A stretch of 14,571 bases of DNA from CBFHWY01 sp965659675. Lineage in GTDB: Bacteria > Bacteroidota > Bacteroidia > Flavobacteriales_G > Salibacteraceae. Every line of letters begins with the position of its first letter. Within the stretch, counting starts at the first letter, position 1. Made by a program: the position numbers and the translations under genes. The stretch spans positions 1 through 14,571 of the forward strand of contig CBFHWY010000067.1 of assembly GCA_965659675.1 (NCBI GenBank), written 5' to 3'. A model generated the notes under the pieces. That model was given only the letters and a program-made list of their open reading frames with translations. It was not told the DNA's origin and did not search any database. Below, in pieces: positions 7,082 to 14,196 of the stretch.

Positions 7082-8203
7082 TCAATTAAAAAGTCTTCTT
7101 ATCTCTTTGCAGATAGACCGAGCCTCTTCGAGACTTAATTCGTGGTATATCGGCAGAAGAATGCATTGGTGGCTATACTTCTCTGACTGGGGAAGTACCA
7201 GATTTCTATCAGAATAGGCTTTTTCCTCATGGGCTAGCATGATTCCTCTCCGGGTTGAAATGCCGCGATCGAGCAAATCTTGCATGATCTCATTTCTGCT
7301 CAAACTATAGTTTTCATCAATGAATATGGCAAAGGATTGATAATTGAATTGACAGTGATCTGACTCTTCGATAAAAGATATAGCTTGAATATCCTTTAAT
7401 TCGCTTCTGTACACTTCCGCGATCCTTCTTCTTTGATCAACAAATGAAGTAAGTTTTTTAAGTTGCTCTATACCAACTGCAGCCTGAAGGTCGGTCATGC
7501 GATAATTGAAGCCAACCTCTAGGTACTCTTCAAGTATTACCTTTTTTGACTGATGCCTTTTTCGGTCGGTTACACTCATTCCATGCTGTCGCAGAATCCT
7601 CAGTCGCGAAGCTAAAGCCTCATCATTGGTGCATATCATCCCTCCATCACCAGTAGTGATCACTTTTCTTGGGTGAAATGAAAAACAGGTTAGATTGACA
7701 CCATTACCAATTTTTTGCCCTTTGTACTCCGACCCGATAGCGCATGCAGCATCCTCGATTAATATGAGTCCCTTTTCTTCGCACAAAGCTTTATATGCAT
7801 CAAGTTCAGCTGGATTCCCAATCTGATGAACCAATAAAATAGCTTTGGTCTGCTTAGTGATCTTTAAACGTACATCACCAATGTCCATATTCAGATCAGC
7901 TCCAACTTCTGCGAAAACGGGTGTTGCCCCGCAGTGCACAATAGAATTTGCGGTGGCTATGTATGACAGCGATGGGCATATGACCTCATCTCCTGGGCCA
8001 ATTCCTGATACGTACAAGGATAGGTGTAAGGCTGTGGTGCAGCTTGAGACGGCTATTGCATGTTTTGCGCCAGTATACTCTGCAAAAAGCCTTTCAAATT
8101 CCTGGACTTTTGGACCTTGAGTTACCCAACCGCTTCTGAGCACTTCTACAATATGACGCTCTTCTTCCTGATCAAAATAAGGTTTGGCTATGGGTATCTT
8201 CAT
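7082..8203 (-). CDS. DegT/DnrJ/EryC1/StrS-family sugar aminotransferase
   Basis: PLP-dependent enzyme that transaminates a keto group of a nucleotide sugar, 373 aa, full length. Seen: SGWVTQGPKVQEFE at 24-37; AVSSCTTALHLSL at 51-63 in the phosphate-binding position; GDEVICPSLSYIATAN at 71-86; IEDAACAIGSEYKG at 149-162 with D151 expected to contact the pyridine nitrogen; FSFHPRKVITTGDGGM at 174-189 with K180 as the Schiff-base lysine; and NYRMTDLQAAVGIEQL at 233-248. Its ATG shares one base with the TAA of the SDR gene upstream (TAATG), so the two are likely co-translated and act in one pathway, the SDR supplying a keto sugar. This pairing resembles the ArnA dehydrogenase-ArnB or LegB-LegC logic, but the substrate is undetermined. 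It is the last gene of the minus-strand operon. Confidence 0.92.
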   Translation of the reverse strand: MKIPIAKPYFDQEEERHIVEVLRSGWVTQGPKVQEFERLFAEYTGAKHAIAVSSCTTALHLSLYVSGIGPGDEVICPSLSYIATANSIVHCGATPVFAEVGADLNMDIGDVRLKITKQTKAILLVHQIGNPAELDAYKALCEEKGLILIEDAACAIGSEYKGQKIGNGVNLTCFSFHPRKVITTGDGGMICTNDEALASRLRILRQHGMSVTDRKRHQSKKVILEEYLEVGFNYRMTDLQAAVGIEQLKKLTSFVDQRRRIAEVYRSELKDIQAISFIEESDHCQFNYQSFAIFIDENYSLSRNEIMQDLLDRGISTRRGIMLAHEEKAYSDRNLVLPQSEKYSHQCILLPIYHELSLEEARSICKEIRRLFN

Positions 8204-9183
8204 TAGTTTTTCCAGTTGATCTGTGGTATCTCTTTAACAAGATCTTTTTGTCTCGAAAGTTCACGGTAGTAGGCTACACTTTCTGACAGGCCTTCTTCAA
8301 AGCTGATTTGATCTTTTTCAGGAATCAAGCTTTTCATTCTCGAGTTATTAACCCATAATCTAGGTACGTCCGCTGGTCTGGAATCAAGGTATTCGATCTT
8401 TATTTTCGGATCAACGATCTCAACAAGTTGCTCGACCAGCGTTTTGATACTGATCTCCTTTCCTGTTCCAATGTTGATCAAATCTCCTTTTAGATCAAGA
8501 CCAAGTAGTGATGCAAGCAGCTTTGCGGTGTCCTTTACAAAGAAAAAGTCTCTTGTAACCTCTCCATCTCCAAAGATCGTAGGGGATTCACCATAGAGCA
8601 GCTTAACAATACTCCTGGGAATTACTTCACCTGAATCTCCTTCATAGTGGGCTCTGGGGCCATAATTATTAAAGATCCTAAGTACGCAAGTATCCATATC
8701 AAAACACTCTCGGTAAGATTGGGCGTAGTGCTCACCTGCTAATTTACTTGAGCCATAGACGGTTATTGGTCTGGTTGGGCTATTTTCGGATATTGGAAAG
8801 TCAGTGGTTTTGCCATAAACTTCAGAGGTAGAAATGTAAAAGAATCGCTTTACATCATTGATTCTACAGGCCTCGAGCATGTTAAGAGTTCCGCTGGCAT
8901 TCACATCATGATTCTCACCTGGGTCGTGCAATGAGTGCCGAACTCCCATGCAGGCAAGATGATAAACAACCTCTATACTTTTCATTAGATCGATCATCTT
9001 GAATGCGGACCGAATATCTGCCTGAATGAACTGGAAGTTTTTTGACTTCTGAGCCTCGGAAAGATTTCTCATTTTCCCATTTCTGAGGTTGTCTATTCCC
9101 ACTACATTATGCCCCTCAGCAAGAAGTTGATCACATAAATGGGAGCCAATGAATCCAGCAGCACCTGTTACGACAATTTTCAT
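8203..9183 (-). CDS. Extended SDR NAD-dependent nucleotide-sugar epimerase/dehydratase/decarboxylase
   Basis: Cytoplasmic NAD(P)-dependent enzyme on a nucleotide sugar, 326 aa. Seen: GAAGFIG at 7-13 (Rossmann GxxGxxG); GIDNLRNG at 29-36 with D31 typical of NAD preference; HLACMGVRHS at 75-84; ISTSEVYGK at 117-125; the catalytic YGSSK at 143-147; RIFNNYGPRA at 169-178; and DFFFVKDTA at 212-220. The T-S-E triad (119-121) resembles 4,6-dehydratases and UXS/ArnA-type decarboxylases, which use an acidic residue there, more than simple 4-epimerases, which usually have S-S-A. This is suggestive only. It lies 19 bases after the small membrane-protein pair and overlaps the aminotransferase by one base, so a 4-keto product handed to that enzyme is the natural guess. 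Confidence 0.88.
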   Translation of the reverse strand: MKIVVTGAAGFIGSHLCDQLLAEGHNVVGIDNLRNGKMRNLSEAQKSKNFQFIQADIRSAFKMIDLMKSIEVVYHLACMGVRHSLHDPGENHDVNASGTLNMLEACRINDVKRFFYISTSEVYGKTTDFPISENSPTRPITVYGSSKLAGEHYAQSYRECFDMDTCVLRIFNNYGPRAHYEGDSGEVIPRSIVKLLYGESPTIFGDGEVTRDFFFVKDTAKLLASLLGLDLKGDLINIGTGKEISIKTLVEQLVEIVDPKIKIEYLDSRPADVPRLWVNNSRMKSLIPEKDQISFEEGLSESVAYYRELSRQKDLVKEIPQINWKN

Positions 9184-9202
9184 ATTTGGACTATGTTTGA
9201 AA

Positions 9203-9538
9203 TCACGAGTTAAAGATATACACCCCTGCGCTAATTAGGAGAATGCCGAAGACCTTTTTTAAACCAAGTTTTTCATCGAATAATTTCCATGCAAGCAAGC
9301 TAACCAGGCAATAATTCAGAGCCATGAATGCCTGCACCTCTTTAAGAGGGTAGTAATTAAATGAGCTATTAATAATAAATGGAACGATAGCGTAAATGGC
9401 AATGGCGAGCAGGAACAGTGGGTTGACTCTCCAACGATATACTGTTAAGCGTAACTGGTGATGTGCAGCATACTTAAAGGTGATCTGTCCAGCAGTGCTA
9501 ATCAAAATAAGAATGACTAGAATTGTTGACGCAGTCAT
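9203..9538 (-). CDS. SMR/DMT-type small membrane protein (ArnE/ArnF-like flippase subunit)
   Basis: Four-helix inner-membrane protein of 111 aa, the size of SMR and ArnE/ArnF proteins. Helices are visible at about 4-22, 40-60, 66-85 and 94-110. The third to fourth helix region has LNYCLVSLLAWKLFDEKLG and GILLISAGVYIF, the typical half-EamA ending with the conserved E89. Helix 1 has no acidic residue corresponding to EmrE E14, which argues against proton-coupled drug efflux and fits the ArnE/ArnF type. Its start overlaps the stop of its sister gene (ATGA at 9535-9538), so equal co-production of a heterodimer is likely. Expected role: moving an undecaprenyl-phosphate-linked sugar across the inner membrane. 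The context of an ArnC/GtrB-like transferase supports this, but the cargo is inferred. Confidence 0.8.
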   Translation of the reverse strand: MTASTILVILILISTAGQITFKYAAHHQLRLTVYRWRVNPLFLLAIAIYAIVPFIINSSFNYYPLKEVQAFMALNYCLVSLLAWKLFDEKLGLKKVFGILLISAGVYIFNS

Positions 9539-9876
9539 CGATTTAAGCTTATCAAAAGGATTCCTGCGAGAATGAAGGCACTCCCTAAAAGGTTGTTGAT
9601 TGTGAAATTCTCATCAAAAACTACAAAAGAGATAAGCAAAACGAAAGGAAATGACAGGCTCATAAGAGGAAAGGCTGTACTAATATCTACAAGTTTAAGT
9701 GTTTGCAACCAAACAAATGCCCTGAGCCCAAGTAAAGCGAAAGCAAGAATAAATATGGGGTTTATAAAACGAGAAATACCTGACTGAAAGGCATCTGCCG
9801 ACCATTTATTAAGGCAGATAGGTAAGACCAATAGGATCAGGGAAAGCGCTAGGTATGTTATGGATTTGCGACTCAT
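9535..9876 (-). CDS. SMR/DMT-type small membrane protein (second flippase subunit)
   Basis: Partner of the adjacent small membrane protein, 113 aa with four predicted helices at about 5-24, 39-60, 66-87 and 94-111. Seen: GLRAFVWLQTLKLVDISTAFPLMSL (50-74), the usual DMT second-to-third helix connection; VVFDENFTINNLLGSAFILAG (85-105), with E89 matching E89 of its sister; and no acidic residue in helix 1. The two proteins are clearly different in sequence but alike in plan, as ArnE and ArnF are. It overlaps the sulfotransferase stop upstream and its sister downstream by 4 bases each. A heterodimeric lipid-linked sugar translocase is the likeliest role. A generic transporter of the drug/metabolite superfamily cannot be excluded. 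Confidence 0.8.
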   Translation of the reverse strand: MSRKSITYLALSLILLVLPICLNKWSADAFQSGISRFINPIFILAFALLGLRAFVWLQTLKLVDISTAFPLMSLSFPFVLLISFVVFDENFTINNLLGSAFILAGILLISLNR

Positions 9877-10598
9877 ATTAGCTCATAGCGTGATTTAACC
9901 AGATGATAGTCTTTCATCAAATAATCAATGAATTTTTGGTCGATATCTTTAACTTCTCCAAGTGTTTTTCTGTCTGCATGACCTGTGTTTGAATGATTTT
10001 GAATAGATGGTTCAAAGCCTAGAAACTCTCCGATAGATGTTAAAGTAGATAATTGGGCTTCAACATAATTATTGAAGTCAATGAGTAATATCTGATTTTT
10101 AGGAAGCTCATCAAATACTCTCTTTAGTATTCTTGAGTAGATACTTCGACCCAAATAACAGAATGGCCTTGTTTGAATCGTATCTATACTGCCATTTATT
10201 TCAACGCCAGCGTTCCATTCTTCTTCCAAAGCTTTGTTGATCGATCGTTTTTCAAAGCCGTTTTTTTTGGACCAGTTGAAGTTTGAGATCAGACGATCAA
10301 TAGGGTTCCTAACCATGAAGATCAATTTCATTTCTGGGTAGGTCTTAGTCAGGCGATCGACGAATTCCTTCGACTCGCTGTACTCAGTTGATTTTTCGCC
10401 TGCGATGAAATTCTCATGGTCTCGAAAATAGGAATCCTCATACCAATCCCTTCCTTGTTTAAAGTTTTCGAGCCTGCTGAAGAATTTGGGCTCTGGCAAG
10501 CTTGGATTGTATAACTGAATCTCAGCATGGGAATTTAGCCACTTGGAAAGGTGAGTGGTTCCGCTGCGTGCAAAGCCACAAACCAAAAAGCTAATCAT
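9873..10598 (-). CDS. PAPS-dependent sulfotransferase family protein
   Basis: Likely transfers sulfate from PAPS to a carbohydrate (or lipid-linked glycan) acceptor. With the start taken at 10598 it is 241 aa. Seen: the 5'-phosphosulfate-binding loop FARSGTTHLSKWL at 9-21, right at the N-terminus as usual; GEKSTEY at 67-73; the 3'-phosphate-binding motif MVRNPIDRLISNF at 95-107 (R97, R102, S105); and a C-terminal acceptor part with GEFLGFEPSI (190-199), typical of the family. The ATG at 10598 was chosen because it places the PAPS loop at the usual distance from the N-terminus and overlaps the previous stop by 8 bases. An ATG at 10634 would add 12 residues and a longer overlap. Being embedded between the GT2 and the flippase pair suggests cytoplasmic sulfation in the same pathway. 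Confidence 0.87.
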   Translation of the reverse strand: MISFLVCGFARSGTTHLSKWLNSHAEIQLYNPSLPEPKFFSRLENFKQGRDWYEDSYFRDHENFIAGEKSTEYSESKEFVDRLTKTYPEMKLIFMVRNPIDRLISNFNWSKKNGFEKRSINKALEEEWNAGVEINGSIDTIQTRPFCYLGRSIYSRILKRVFDELPKNQILLIDFNNYVEAQLSTLTSIGEFLGFEPSIQNHSNTGHADRKTLGEVKDIDQKFIDYLMKDYHLVKSRYELI

Positions 10599-11541
10599 CG
10601 TCTGAATTATTGAGGTTGATTTCTTCCTCCACAAAATACAGTGGCCTTTCCGCTGAATTTAAATAAACCCTGATCAGGTAGTCGATAATAAGAGATAGAT
10701 TGAATAAGATCAAAGAACTAAAAAAGTAGATCACCAACATGACACTTACCCAACCTATGTTACTGGAACGACCGCTGAAGTACAAATAGATCACATAGAA
10801 TAGAAAAGGGACAAACCCAACTATGGCTAGAATACTAAAGTTTCTCAAAAGTGCTGCAGGGGCGTAACTAAATGCAATGAAAGAGTCATAGAGTGCATTG
10901 ATCATCCTCGAAAAATTCCAGCCACTTGACCCTCTTATGCGATCCTTTCTGTGATAATCTACCTGCGCTTGTTTAAATCCCATATGAGCGAATAGAGCAA
11001 AAGTTATCCGGTTGTGCTCATTAAAACGTCTGTAAAAACTTACGACCTTTTTATCCGCTAGAAAGAAACTTCCAGTGGTGAAGAGAGATCCTTTGGGGGC
11101 AGCATATTTTCTTATTAGCTTTTCAAATAGAGAGCTAAAAAACTTTTTCCAGGGGCTGTCATCTCTACTTGCGCGTTTCCCCCAAACGATCTTATATCCT
11201 TCAAGCCATTTTTCTATGAATTCATGAATAACTTCTGGGGGGTCTTGGAGGTCGCAGGCTAGCATTCCAGCGGCATCTCCAGTGCAGAGTTGAAACCCTG
11301 CAGCTAGCGCTTTATGAGAGCCATGATTCTTAGAGAACTTCAAGGCCTTATATCTTTTTGATTGTGAGCAAATTTCTTTGATCAAATCCCATGTATTATC
11401 CCTGCTTCCATCGTCAACGAAAATGATTTCATAGCTGAGATTAGCAGAGTCTTTGAAATTTACCTCGATTGCTTCATGATATGCCTTCAGGTTTTCCTCT
11501 TCATTGTAAACAGGGCATATTATGGAAATCAGTCGTTTCAA
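10591..11541 (-). CDS. Membrane-anchored GT2 polyprenyl-phosphate glycosyltransferase (ArnC/GtrB/DPM1-like)
   Basis: Expected to move a sugar from a nucleotide donor to undecaprenyl phosphate on the cytoplasmic face. The 316 aa match ArnC and GtrB in length and plan. Seen: IICPVYNEEENL at 7-18; FVDDGSRDNTW at 41-51 with the DDG metal/donor site at 43-45; CDLQDPPEVI at 96-105 (DLQD 97-100); KRASRDDSPWKK at 122-133; RKDRIRGSSGWNFSRMI at 198-214, the usual R..R..G.S/W membrane-proximal motif; then two C-terminal helices at about 233-256 and 264-290 and an acidic tail. It starts with TTG at 11541, 3 bases after the in-frame TAA of the upstream aminotransferase; no ATG lies between them, and the conserved fold begins at residue 5. 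Confidence 0.9.
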   Translation of the reverse strand: MKRLISIICPVYNEEENLKAYHEAIEVNFKDSANLSYEIIFVDDGSRDNTWDLIKEICSQSKRYKALKFSKNHGSHKALAAGFQLCTGDAAGMLACDLQDPPEVIHEFIEKWLEGYKIVWGKRASRDDSPWKKFFSSLFEKLIRKYAAPKGSLFTTGSFFLADKKVVSFYRRFNEHNRITFALFAHMGFKQAQVDYHRKDRIRGSSGWNFSRMINALYDSFIAFSYAPAALLRNFSILAIVGFVPFLFYVIYLYFSGRSSNIGWVSVMLVIYFFSSLILFNLSLIIDYLIRVYLNSAERPLYFVEEEINLNNSDDD

Positions 11542-11544
11542 AGC

Positions 11545-12648
11545 TTAATATGAGTTGACACTATTGATCACATCCTCCACATCTTGATCGGTCATCTCCG
11601 CATACATGGGTAAACTCAAACAATTATCGGCAAGTTTTTCTGAGTTTGGAAAGTCTCCTTTTTGATAGCCGAGAAAAGCAAATGCCTTTTGTAAATGACA
11701 TGGAATAGGATAATGCATGCCTGGGAAAATATTGTCATTATTTAGGTGCTTCGAAAGGGCTTCACGATCATCACTGGTAATTACGAAAAGATGAAATACC
11801 GAATCTGAGAAAGTGGGCTGCTCTTGTATTTGGATTTTATTATTCTTGATTCCTTCCATATACATACGAGCAATCTCACGTCTTCTGTTGTTCCAGCCTT
11901 CAAGATAGCCCAGCTTTACCTGAAGCGCAGCACCTTCAAGACCTCCCATTCGGTAGTTATATCCAACTTCATCGTGATGGTATTTTATTGAGCTGCCATG
12001 GTTTCGAAGTGAAAGAAGGTGCTTGTAAATGCTTTCGTCATTGGTAACTACCGCGCCACCTTCTCCTGTAGCACCCAGATTTTTCCCGGGATAAAAACTG
12101 TAAACAGCTATATGAGCACCCTTTCCTAGATCCTCTCCTTTATATCTCGCTCCGTGAGCTTGAGCCGCATCTTCCAGCAAAACTAACCCGTGTTTATCAG
12201 CTATCGCTTTAACGCTATCGCGATCGAATGGCTGTCCGTATAAATGCACGCCCATAATTGCCTTAGTACGGGATGTGATCTTCTCTTCTATTTTATCAGG
12301 ATCGATCTCAAAAGTATTAGGATCACAATCTACGAAAACTGGAGTTGCTTTTTCGTAAACCACTCCCCAGGGACTGGCAATAAAAGTGTTGGCAGGAATG
12401 ATTACTTCATCTCCTTCATTGATACCACTTGCAATAACAGCCAAGTGAACAGCAGCAGTTCCTGAATTCACGGCCACACAATATTTTGCCCCGGTATAAT
12501 TGGCGAAATCCTTTTCAAATGCTTCTACAAATGGCCCTGATGAAAATGCTGTTTTCGCAAATACTTCTTCAAATTTTTGAAAGACCTCATCTTTCACCTG
12601 AGCGTTTTGTCCTTTAAGGTCTAGAAAACCTAATTTCTCTTTTCTCAT
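11545..12648 (-). CDS. DegT/DnrJ-family aminotransferase (WbpE/WlbC-like)
   Basis: PLP enzyme, 367 aa, probably aminating C3 of UDP-3-keto-GlcNAcA, as WbpE/WlbC does. Seen: FLDLKGQN at 8-15, the usual opening; AVNSGTAAVHLAV at 59-71; PANTFIASPWGV at 85-96; LLEDAAQAHGARYKG at 157-171 with D160; YSFYPGKNLGATGEGGAV at 183-200 with K189 as the Schiff-base lysine; NYRMGGLEGAALQVKL (key residues N, R, E); and a HYPIPCHLQKAF stretch near the C-terminus. FdtB/QdtB enzymes of dTDP-3-amino-sugar pathways share this pattern. I prefer WbpE because the gene is sandwiched with an acetyltransferase and a dehydrogenase of the WbpB/D type, and its ATG overlaps the acetyltransferase stop (ATGA at 12645-12648). 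Confidence 0.92.
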   Translation of the reverse strand: MRKEKLGFLDLKGQNAQVKDEVFQKFEEVFAKTAFSSGPFVEAFEKDFANYTGAKYCVAVNSGTAAVHLAVIASGINEGDEVIIPANTFIASPWGVVYEKATPVFVDCDPNTFEIDPDKIEEKITSRTKAIMGVHLYGQPFDRDSVKAIADKHGLVLLEDAAQAHGARYKGEDLGKGAHIAVYSFYPGKNLGATGEGGAVVTNDESIYKHLLSLRNHGSSIKYHHDEVGYNYRMGGLEGAALQVKLGYLEGWNNRRREIARMYMEGIKNNKIQIQEQPTFSDSVFHLFVITSDDREALSKHLNNDNIFPGMHYPIPCHLQKAFAFLGYQKGDFPNSEKLADNCLSLPMYAEMTDQDVEDVINSVNSY

Positions 12649-13133
12649 AATTTTCTTAAAACTGTTGCCGGGTTTCCAGCAACAACCGTATTGGGTTCAA
12701 CATCTTTTGTTACAACACTTCCTGCGCCTACGATACTATTTGCTCCAATACTAATGCCAGCCAAAATTGTGGCATTTGAACCGATTGAAGCTCCATTGTC
12801 AATGAGCGTTTCAACGACCTGCCAGTCTTCTTCGGTTTGAAGCCTTCCATCAGAATTGATGGCTCTGGGGTAAACATCATTGATGAACATTACTCCATGG
12901 CCAATGAAAACACCATTTTTAATATTTACACCTTCACAAATGAAACTGTGACTGCTGATCTTACAGTCTTTACCAATGCTTGCGTTTTTTTGAATCTCGA
13001 CAAAGGTCCCAACTTTTGTGCGGTCACCAATTGTGCAGCCATATGCATTAACAAAGTCAAAAATCCTCACATCTTCACCAACCTGAATGTTGTTCAATGA
13101 ACGTTTTTCGTTGCTTTCGTTGAGGGTCTTCAC
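12645..13133 (-). CDS. Hexapeptide-repeat acetyltransferase (WbpD/WlbB-like N-acetyltransferase)
   Basis: Trimeric left-handed beta-helix acetyltransferase, 162 aa, expected to acetylate the C3 amino group of UDP-GlcNAc3NA using acetyl-CoA. Seen: repeated hexapeptides such as VGEDVRI, IGDRTKVGTFVEI and IGKDCKI from 18 to 60; then SHSFICEGVNIKNGVFIGHG (61-80) and VMFINDVYPRAIN (81-93), a stretch that closely resembles WbpD/WlbB enzymes, with H79 the probable catalytic base; a short loop around 94-112; and further repeats ASIGSNATI, GISIGANSIVGAGSVV and the CoA-site ending VVAGNPATVLRKL. It starts with GTG in a GTGA overlap with the dehydrogenase and ends in an ATGA overlap with the aminotransferase, so all three are tightly coupled. 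Confidence 0.92.
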   Translation of the reverse strand: MKTLNESNEKRSLNNIQVGEDVRIFDFVNAYGCTIGDRTKVGTFVEIQKNASIGKDCKISSHSFICEGVNIKNGVFIGHGVMFINDVYPRAINSDGRLQTEEDWQVVETLIDNGASIGSNATILAGISIGANSIVGAGSVVTKDVEPNTVVAGNPATVLRKL

Positions 13134-14131
13134 AGCAGTATTTCTTTACCATTTGACTTAATAGATACTTGAGCGGCATCGAGTATCCTTACAACTTCAA
13201 GGCCGATTTCGGCACTTGATATTGGGTTTCTTTTTTCTCGAATGCTGTCCACAAAGTCCTGAGCCATGAGTTTGAGGGCCTCTGTTCGTTCAATTTGAGG
13301 AATATAAACATCACCTGTACGATAATCCACTAGCATTCTATTGATCTCCTCCTCGGTTTTAGCCTCATAACCTGTATCGTATATTTTTACTTTCTCAGAA
13401 GGCTCCATATCATTGAACAATACCATTTGTTTGTCGCCTCCAATAAGCATTTGTCGGATCTTAACAGGTGAAACCCAGGAGCAGTTGAAGTGTGTGATCA
13501 GGTCATTCTCAAATTTAAGTGTCAGATAGGCAATATTCTCTAGGTCACTGCTTGTGTGACTCGCACCTATAGCGCTGATACTCTTTGGAGCATCACTTAA
13601 CCAGTATAGGCACATTGAGATATCATGAGGTGCAAGATCCCATAGAACATTTACATCATGTTGAAACAAACCCAGATTGATCCTTGTAGAATCAATGTAT
13701 TGGACGTTTCCAAGGCTACCGTCTTCGATGAGTGACTTTATTTTTTGTACTGCCCCTGTGTAAAGAAAAGTATGATCGACCATTAATAGAAGGCCATTCT
13801 TGTTTGCCAGATCAACTAATTCAGAGGCTTTATCCACATCTGAGGTAAGAGGCTTTTCAACCAAAACGTGTTTATCTGCTAATAGGGCTTCTTTCGCAAG
13901 TGGGTAATGTGTATCAACAGGGGTCGCTATGACGACGGCATCTAGATCAGCGGATGCATATAGGTCTTCAGTGCTGCTGAGTATTTTAACTGATGGATAT
14001 AGCTTTGAAAAGCTTTCTTGTTTTGCGATATCTGGCTCTACTAGGTAAGCTAGAGTGCAGCCTTCAGCGGCATTAAAATTTCTCGCGAGGTTTTTACCCC
14101 AGTAACCGTATCCAATAAGAGCTATGTTCAT
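13130..14131 (-). CDS. Gfo/Idh/MocA-family dehydrogenase (WbpB/WlbA-like)
   Basis: NAD-dependent oxidoreductase, 333 aa, probably oxidising C3 of UDP-GlcNAcA to the 3-keto form. Seen: IGYGYWGKN at 6-14 (GxGxxG); DLDAVVIATPVDTH at 62-75; the family hallmark VLVEKPL at 89-95 with catalytic K93; MVDHTFLYTGAVQKI at 117-131; and DLAPHDISMCLYWL at 165-178 with H169 in the expected catalytic position. The length is normal. It is the first gene of the dehydrogenase-acetyltransferase-aminotransferase trio. A 65-base gap separates it from the membrane-protein gene upstream, so it may have its own promoter, although I could not identify one convincingly. The substrate is inferred from the neighbours; this superfamily has many activities. 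UDP-GlcNAc 6-dehydrogenase (WbpA), needed before this step, is not in the window. Confidence 0.9.
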   Translation of the reverse strand: MNIALIGYGYWGKNLARNFNAAEGCTLAYLVEPDIAKQESFSKLYPSVKILSSTEDLYASADLDAVVIATPVDTHYPLAKEALLADKHVLVEKPLTSDVDKASELVDLANKNGLLLMVDHTFLYTGAVQKIKSLIEDGSLGNVQYIDSTRINLGLFQHDVNVLWDLAPHDISMCLYWLSDAPKSISAIGASHTSSDLENIAYLTLKFENDLITHFNCSWVSPVKIRQMLIGGDKQMVLFNDMEPSEKVKIYDTGYEAKTEEEINRMLVDYRTGDVYIPQIERTEALKLMAQDFVDSIREKRNPISSAEIGLEVVRILDAAQVSIKSNGKEILL

Positions 14132-14196
14132 CTTTTTGTTTTAAGGCTAAGTGCAAAAATGGTGGAATTTCATTACCAAACACGAAGGCTTAGCTT
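14132..14196. other. 65-base intergenic gap in the minus-strand operon
   Basis: The gap holds an imperfect inverted repeat: GGCTAAG near 14144-14150 and CTTAGC near 14189-14194, a 6-bp core separated by about 38 bases. In the minus orientation there are TTTG elements but no well-spaced Bacteroidota promoter (TTTG and TAnnTTTG about 19 bases apart). There is no clear terminator. Confidence 0.35.

Noticed and set aside
7032..7217. 61-aa plus-strand frame beginning in the junction
   Set aside because: Most of it is antisense to the C-terminal end of the aminotransferase, and it has no recognisable domain; it is a chance frame.
7845..8120. 91-aa plus-strand frame
   Set aside because: It is entirely antisense to a strongly supported aminotransferase with intact motifs.
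10598..10634. Upstream ATG at 10634 for the sulfotransferase
   Set aside because: It would add 12 residues before the PAPS loop, which normally sits at the very N-terminus, and lengthen the overlap with the GT2 gene to 44 bases.
12837..13100. 87-aa plus-strand frame antisense to the acetyltransferase
   Set aside because: It mirrors the low-complexity hexapeptide repeats of the real gene and has no independent support.
14132..14196. Bacteroidota-type promoter before the WbpB-like gene
   Set aside because: TTTG and a near-match CATTTTTG are present in minus orientation, but the spacing is about 15 bases instead of about 19, so it is not convincing.
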